64,000 nucleotides of DNA. Origin: Flavobacteriaceae bacterium. Lineage in GTDB: Bacteria > Bacteroidota > Bacteroidia > Flavobacteriales > Flavobacteriaceae. Where the stretch lies: positions 38,155 to 102,154 of the forward strand of contig WUAI01000007.1 in assembly GCA_009827225.1 (NCBI GenBank), read 5' to 3'. Shown here in pieces: positions 62,028-64,000 of this stretch (positions within the stretch are counted from its first letter, which is position 1; each line of letters starts with the position of its first letter). Made by a program: the position numbers and the translations under genes. The notes beneath the pieces are model-generated. The model searched no databases and had not been told where the DNA came from. It saw only the letters and a program-made list of their open reading frames with translations.

Positions 62028-62104
62028 TGATTGATGTTTTAAAAATAGAATTCCTGTCTCCTATGAATTCATAAGAGATGCATTATAAGTATTTAGGTGT
62101 ATGA

Positions 62105-63001
62105 TTATCCACCGAATCTTCTGCCACCACCACCTCGCCGGCCATCGCCATTGCGGAAGTTTTCTCGCATTTCATCGGTTTTTTGTTTGACTATTTTATT
62201 GTATTCCTCCCTACTCACCTCTTTGCCTTTTTCGGGCGGAGCGATCTTATCGGCTTCTTTCGGATTAAGAACAATCTTGGAACATAACAAGGTGGTTCGA
62301 TCGATATTGAGCTCCAGGATCAACCCCGGTAATCCTCCATACTCTCCCGGTCCGTTTTTAACCGGAATCTGAGGAGTGAACCAGGCGGTTACCACCAGTT
62401 CTTTGGGTACTTCTATTTCATCCATTGGATCTCTTACTTTTTCAACAGAATCACTCTTCTCTTCCCCTTCCTTCTTTTCGCCTTCAGCATCTTTGGGAGG
62501 ACGGCGTCTTCTGGCAAAGCTGAAATCGTTCGGGTCTACTTGTTTGACTCCCGTAGCTTTTATAGCAAGATACTGGCCGATCTGTTTGGATTCTTTCCCT
62601 ACTTCCCATTGCAAATTGGTGATGGTATCGTTAATCAGGAATTGCTTCCCAAAGAATTCCCGTTCTTCCAGGAGCTGGTTCGTTTCAATATTCTTATACT
62701 GTTCCCCAGCGGAAAAACTGCTCATCATCATTCTAAAACCACCGCCTCCTGCACCGGTTTCCAACTTCTCTTCTTCTTTGTAAATGGATTCATTATTGCT
62801 GAACGTAAGTATATAGGTCTTCTCCAACATACTTTTCATTCGCTCAGCAATTTGCTTTTTCATGGCTTCCGTCATCTCACGACCTCCCCAATTATCCATG
62901 TCCACAGTAGTTTTGGATTCGTAATAGGCCTTCCCACTGATTGATTGTGCGTTCAAGGTAAATGAACACGTAATAAGCAGGAAGAAGAAGAGCTGTTTCA
63001 T
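62105..63001 (-). CDS. GLPGLI-family secreted protein 1
   Basis: A 298-residue protein with a signal peptide ending CSFTLNAQ, the N-terminal SISGKAYYESKTTVDM and the family motif GEYGGLPGLILELNID, preceded by TAWFTPQIPVKNGP. An Arg/Lys-rich central insert (FSFARRRRPPKDAEGEKKEG) and a glycine-arginine tail (RRGGGGRRFGG) make it longer than usual. GLPGLI proteins are exported, Bacteroidota-specific and of unknown function. It lies 78 nt upstream of the barrel gene. Confidence 0.88.
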   Translation of the reverse strand: MKQLFFFLLITCSFTLNAQSISGKAYYESKTTVDMDNWGGREMTEAMKKQIAERMKSMLEKTYILTFSNNESIYKEEEKLETGAGGGGFRMMMSSFSAGEQYKNIETNQLLEEREFFGKQFLINDTITNLQWEVGKESKQIGQYLAIKATGVKQVDPNDFSFARRRRPPKDAEGEKKEGEEKSDSVEKVRDPMDEIEVPKELVVTAWFTPQIPVKNGPGEYGGLPGLILELNIDRTTLLCSKIVLNPKEADKIAPPEKGKEVSREEYNKIVKQKTDEMRENFRNGDGRRGGGGRRFGG

Positions 63002-63094
63002 AGGTTTGGATTTTGTTATGTACCGAATTTAATTGTTTTTATAATTTTAATTAGACTTAATTCTCTTAAATAGGTTTAATTTAACACCGAAAAT

Positions 63095-63934
63095 TTACCC
63101 GCCAATTCTAATTTCGATACTATTTCCGTCGTTTCTTCTTCCGTCGCTTTGGAACTGTTCATCCATTTCCTTCATCTTTTTCTCGAGAATCTCGTCATAC
63201 TTTTCCTGGGTCACCACCTTTCCATTGTTGGGTTCTTTGATCTTCACTCCGTTCTTGGGATTGATCACGACTTTGCTACATAAGATCGAAAGTTCACCAT
63301 CGCTCACCTCAAGAATTAATCCGGGTAAACCATTGAATTCCGCAGGCCCGGAAGAAACCGGAATTTGCGGGGTATACCAGGCGGTAACTGTAATGGTTTC
63401 CTTTTTGGGTTCTTCTTCCGTTTCGTCGTCCGACGATGATCTCATACGCATTTCATCCCTTTCATAGGTATAAGTGGCTTTGAAACAGGTATAATCTCCT
63501 ATGTTTTTAGTCTCTTTTTCCATTTGCCAATCGCGAGTAGTAATAGAATCCTTGATTAAGAACATTTTCCCAAACATCTCATTCATATTGGCAAATCTTT
63601 GTTCTTTCAGATTGTTGTAAAGGATATCGCTATCACCACTGCCGGCAACTACAACCTGAACTCCTGCGCCCATGGCCGGACCGGCATCCAATTCCTCCAC
63701 TTGTTTGTACAATGATTCCTCCTCTGTAAATTCCAGTGTGTACTCTCTTTCGAATTGTTTTTTTAGCATGGACATGATCTGATTCCTCATGTCATCATTC
63801 ATCTGGGTACTATCCAGTTCAATTTCTACTTTTCGCTGAGTCTTATAGGTAGCGACACCCTGAATGTTCTGCGCATACCCTTCAGCAAGAATAAAAAAGG
63901 TCAGTAAAAAGCTAATGTGTACTAGTATTCTCAT
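63095..63934 (-). CDS. GLPGLI-family secreted protein 2
   Basis: A 279-residue paralogue of the 62105 protein: signal peptide ending AEGYAQ, NIQGVATYKTQRKVEIELD, TAWYTPQIPVSSGPAEFNGLPGLILEVSDGE and the lysine-rich end EKYDEILEKKMKEMDEQF. It aligns along its whole length with the neighbour, so they are a tandem duplication. The central acidic segment (SSDDETEEEPKKE) replaces the basic insert of copy 1. The upstream 66 nt to the window edge hold a small inverted repeat AGATA...TATCT and no full promoter match. Confidence 0.88.
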   Translation of the reverse strand: MRILVHISFLLTFFILAEGYAQNIQGVATYKTQRKVEIELDSTQMNDDMRNQIMSMLKKQFEREYTLEFTEEESLYKQVEELDAGPAMGAGVQVVVAGSGDSDILYNNLKEQRFANMNEMFGKMFLIKDSITTRDWQMEKETKNIGDYTCFKATYTYERDEMRMRSSSDDETEEEPKKETITVTAWYTPQIPVSSGPAEFNGLPGLILEVSDGELSILCSKVVINPKNGVKIKEPNNGKVVTQEKYDEILEKKMKEMDEQFQSDGRRNDGNSIEIRIGG

Positions 63935-64000
63935 GATTAAATTGATTTGTATTGTGATTACAAATATGCAACGAGATAGTATTATCTAAAGTTAAGTAGT

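Noticed and set aside
62060..62085. ATGAATTCAT palindrome between the barrel and GLPGLI genes as an operator
   Set aside because: Ten bases, A+T-rich, with no promoter box around it; chance is likely.
1..64000. CRISPR arrays, insertion sequences, rRNA and tRNA genes
   Set aside because: I saw no regularly spaced repeats, transposase frames, rRNA stretches or tRNA-like cloverleaf sequences by reading; a tRNA scan could not be run here.

Overview
The window comes from a chromosome of the family Flavobacteriaceae (Bacteroidota), most likely a marine or free-living member. The grounds are flavobacterial -7 promoter boxes (TAnnTTTG, sometimes with TTG about 20 nt upstream), three secreted proteins with type IX secretion (T9SS) type A C-terminal domains, two GLPGLI-family proteins beside a TonB-type outer-membrane barrel, a fused two-part 2-oxoacid dehydrogenase E1, a long-form urocanate hydratase, and many small secreted proteins. 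Nothing suggests a plasmid or prophage. I saw no rRNA, tRNA, CRISPR array or transposase.

Layout. 1-8.8 kb: housekeeping and envelope genes (OmpA-like protein, yqaE/lipoprotein/lipB operon, a membrane-anchored LuxR-type regulator, a thioredoxin-TPR protein, a T9SS beta-propeller, lysS). 8.87-10.57 kb: an A+T-rich two-gene insert, an unknown protein with an Abi/HEPN-like C-terminus and a SEFIR/TIR-domain protein, bounded and separated by copies of one imperfect palindromic repeat, so it looks like a small array of gene cassettes. 10.6-21.1 kb: sulfotransferase, an MBOAT/SGNH O-acylation pair, small secreted proteins, an alpha/alpha-toroid protein, hemL, a LysM glucosaminidase and a PLP desulfhydrase/deaminase. 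21.4-34.2 kb: a paralogous cluster of secreted proteins sharing one N-terminal module, interrupted by a 1063-residue T9SS protein; several of the promoters carry an ATCGAT-centred palindrome. 34.2-39.9 kb: a small zincin-like membrane protein, DUF5522, hutU and envelope proteins. 39.9-56.0 kb: a 16-gene, almost gapless leftward operon for aerobic phenylacetyl-CoA catabolism (paaE-A-B-C-D-G-H-I-J, SDR, paaZ, enoyl-CoA hydratase, paaY) continuing into 2-oxoacid dehydrogenase E2, a branched-chain aminotransferase and E1. A tetR gene and a palindromic operator sit at its head. 56.8-64 kb: divergent aromatic amino acid hydroxylase with rhodanese, a nuclease, an outer-membrane barrel and the GLPGLI pair.

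How it works together. The 16 kb operon lacks paaK (phenylacetate-CoA ligase) but ends in an aminotransferase plus E1/E2. It could therefore make phenylacetyl-CoA from phenylalanine via phenylpyruvate, with the divergent hydroxylase offering the other route, to tyrosine. This is inference; the E1/E2/aminotransferase set may instead, or also, serve branched-chain amino acids and iso-fatty acid primers. The two points most worth following are the palindrome-bounded defence-like cassettes and this possible PaaK bypass. A third is a set of four genes whose ATG lies 4-7 nt after a -7 box, as expected for leaderless mRNAs.
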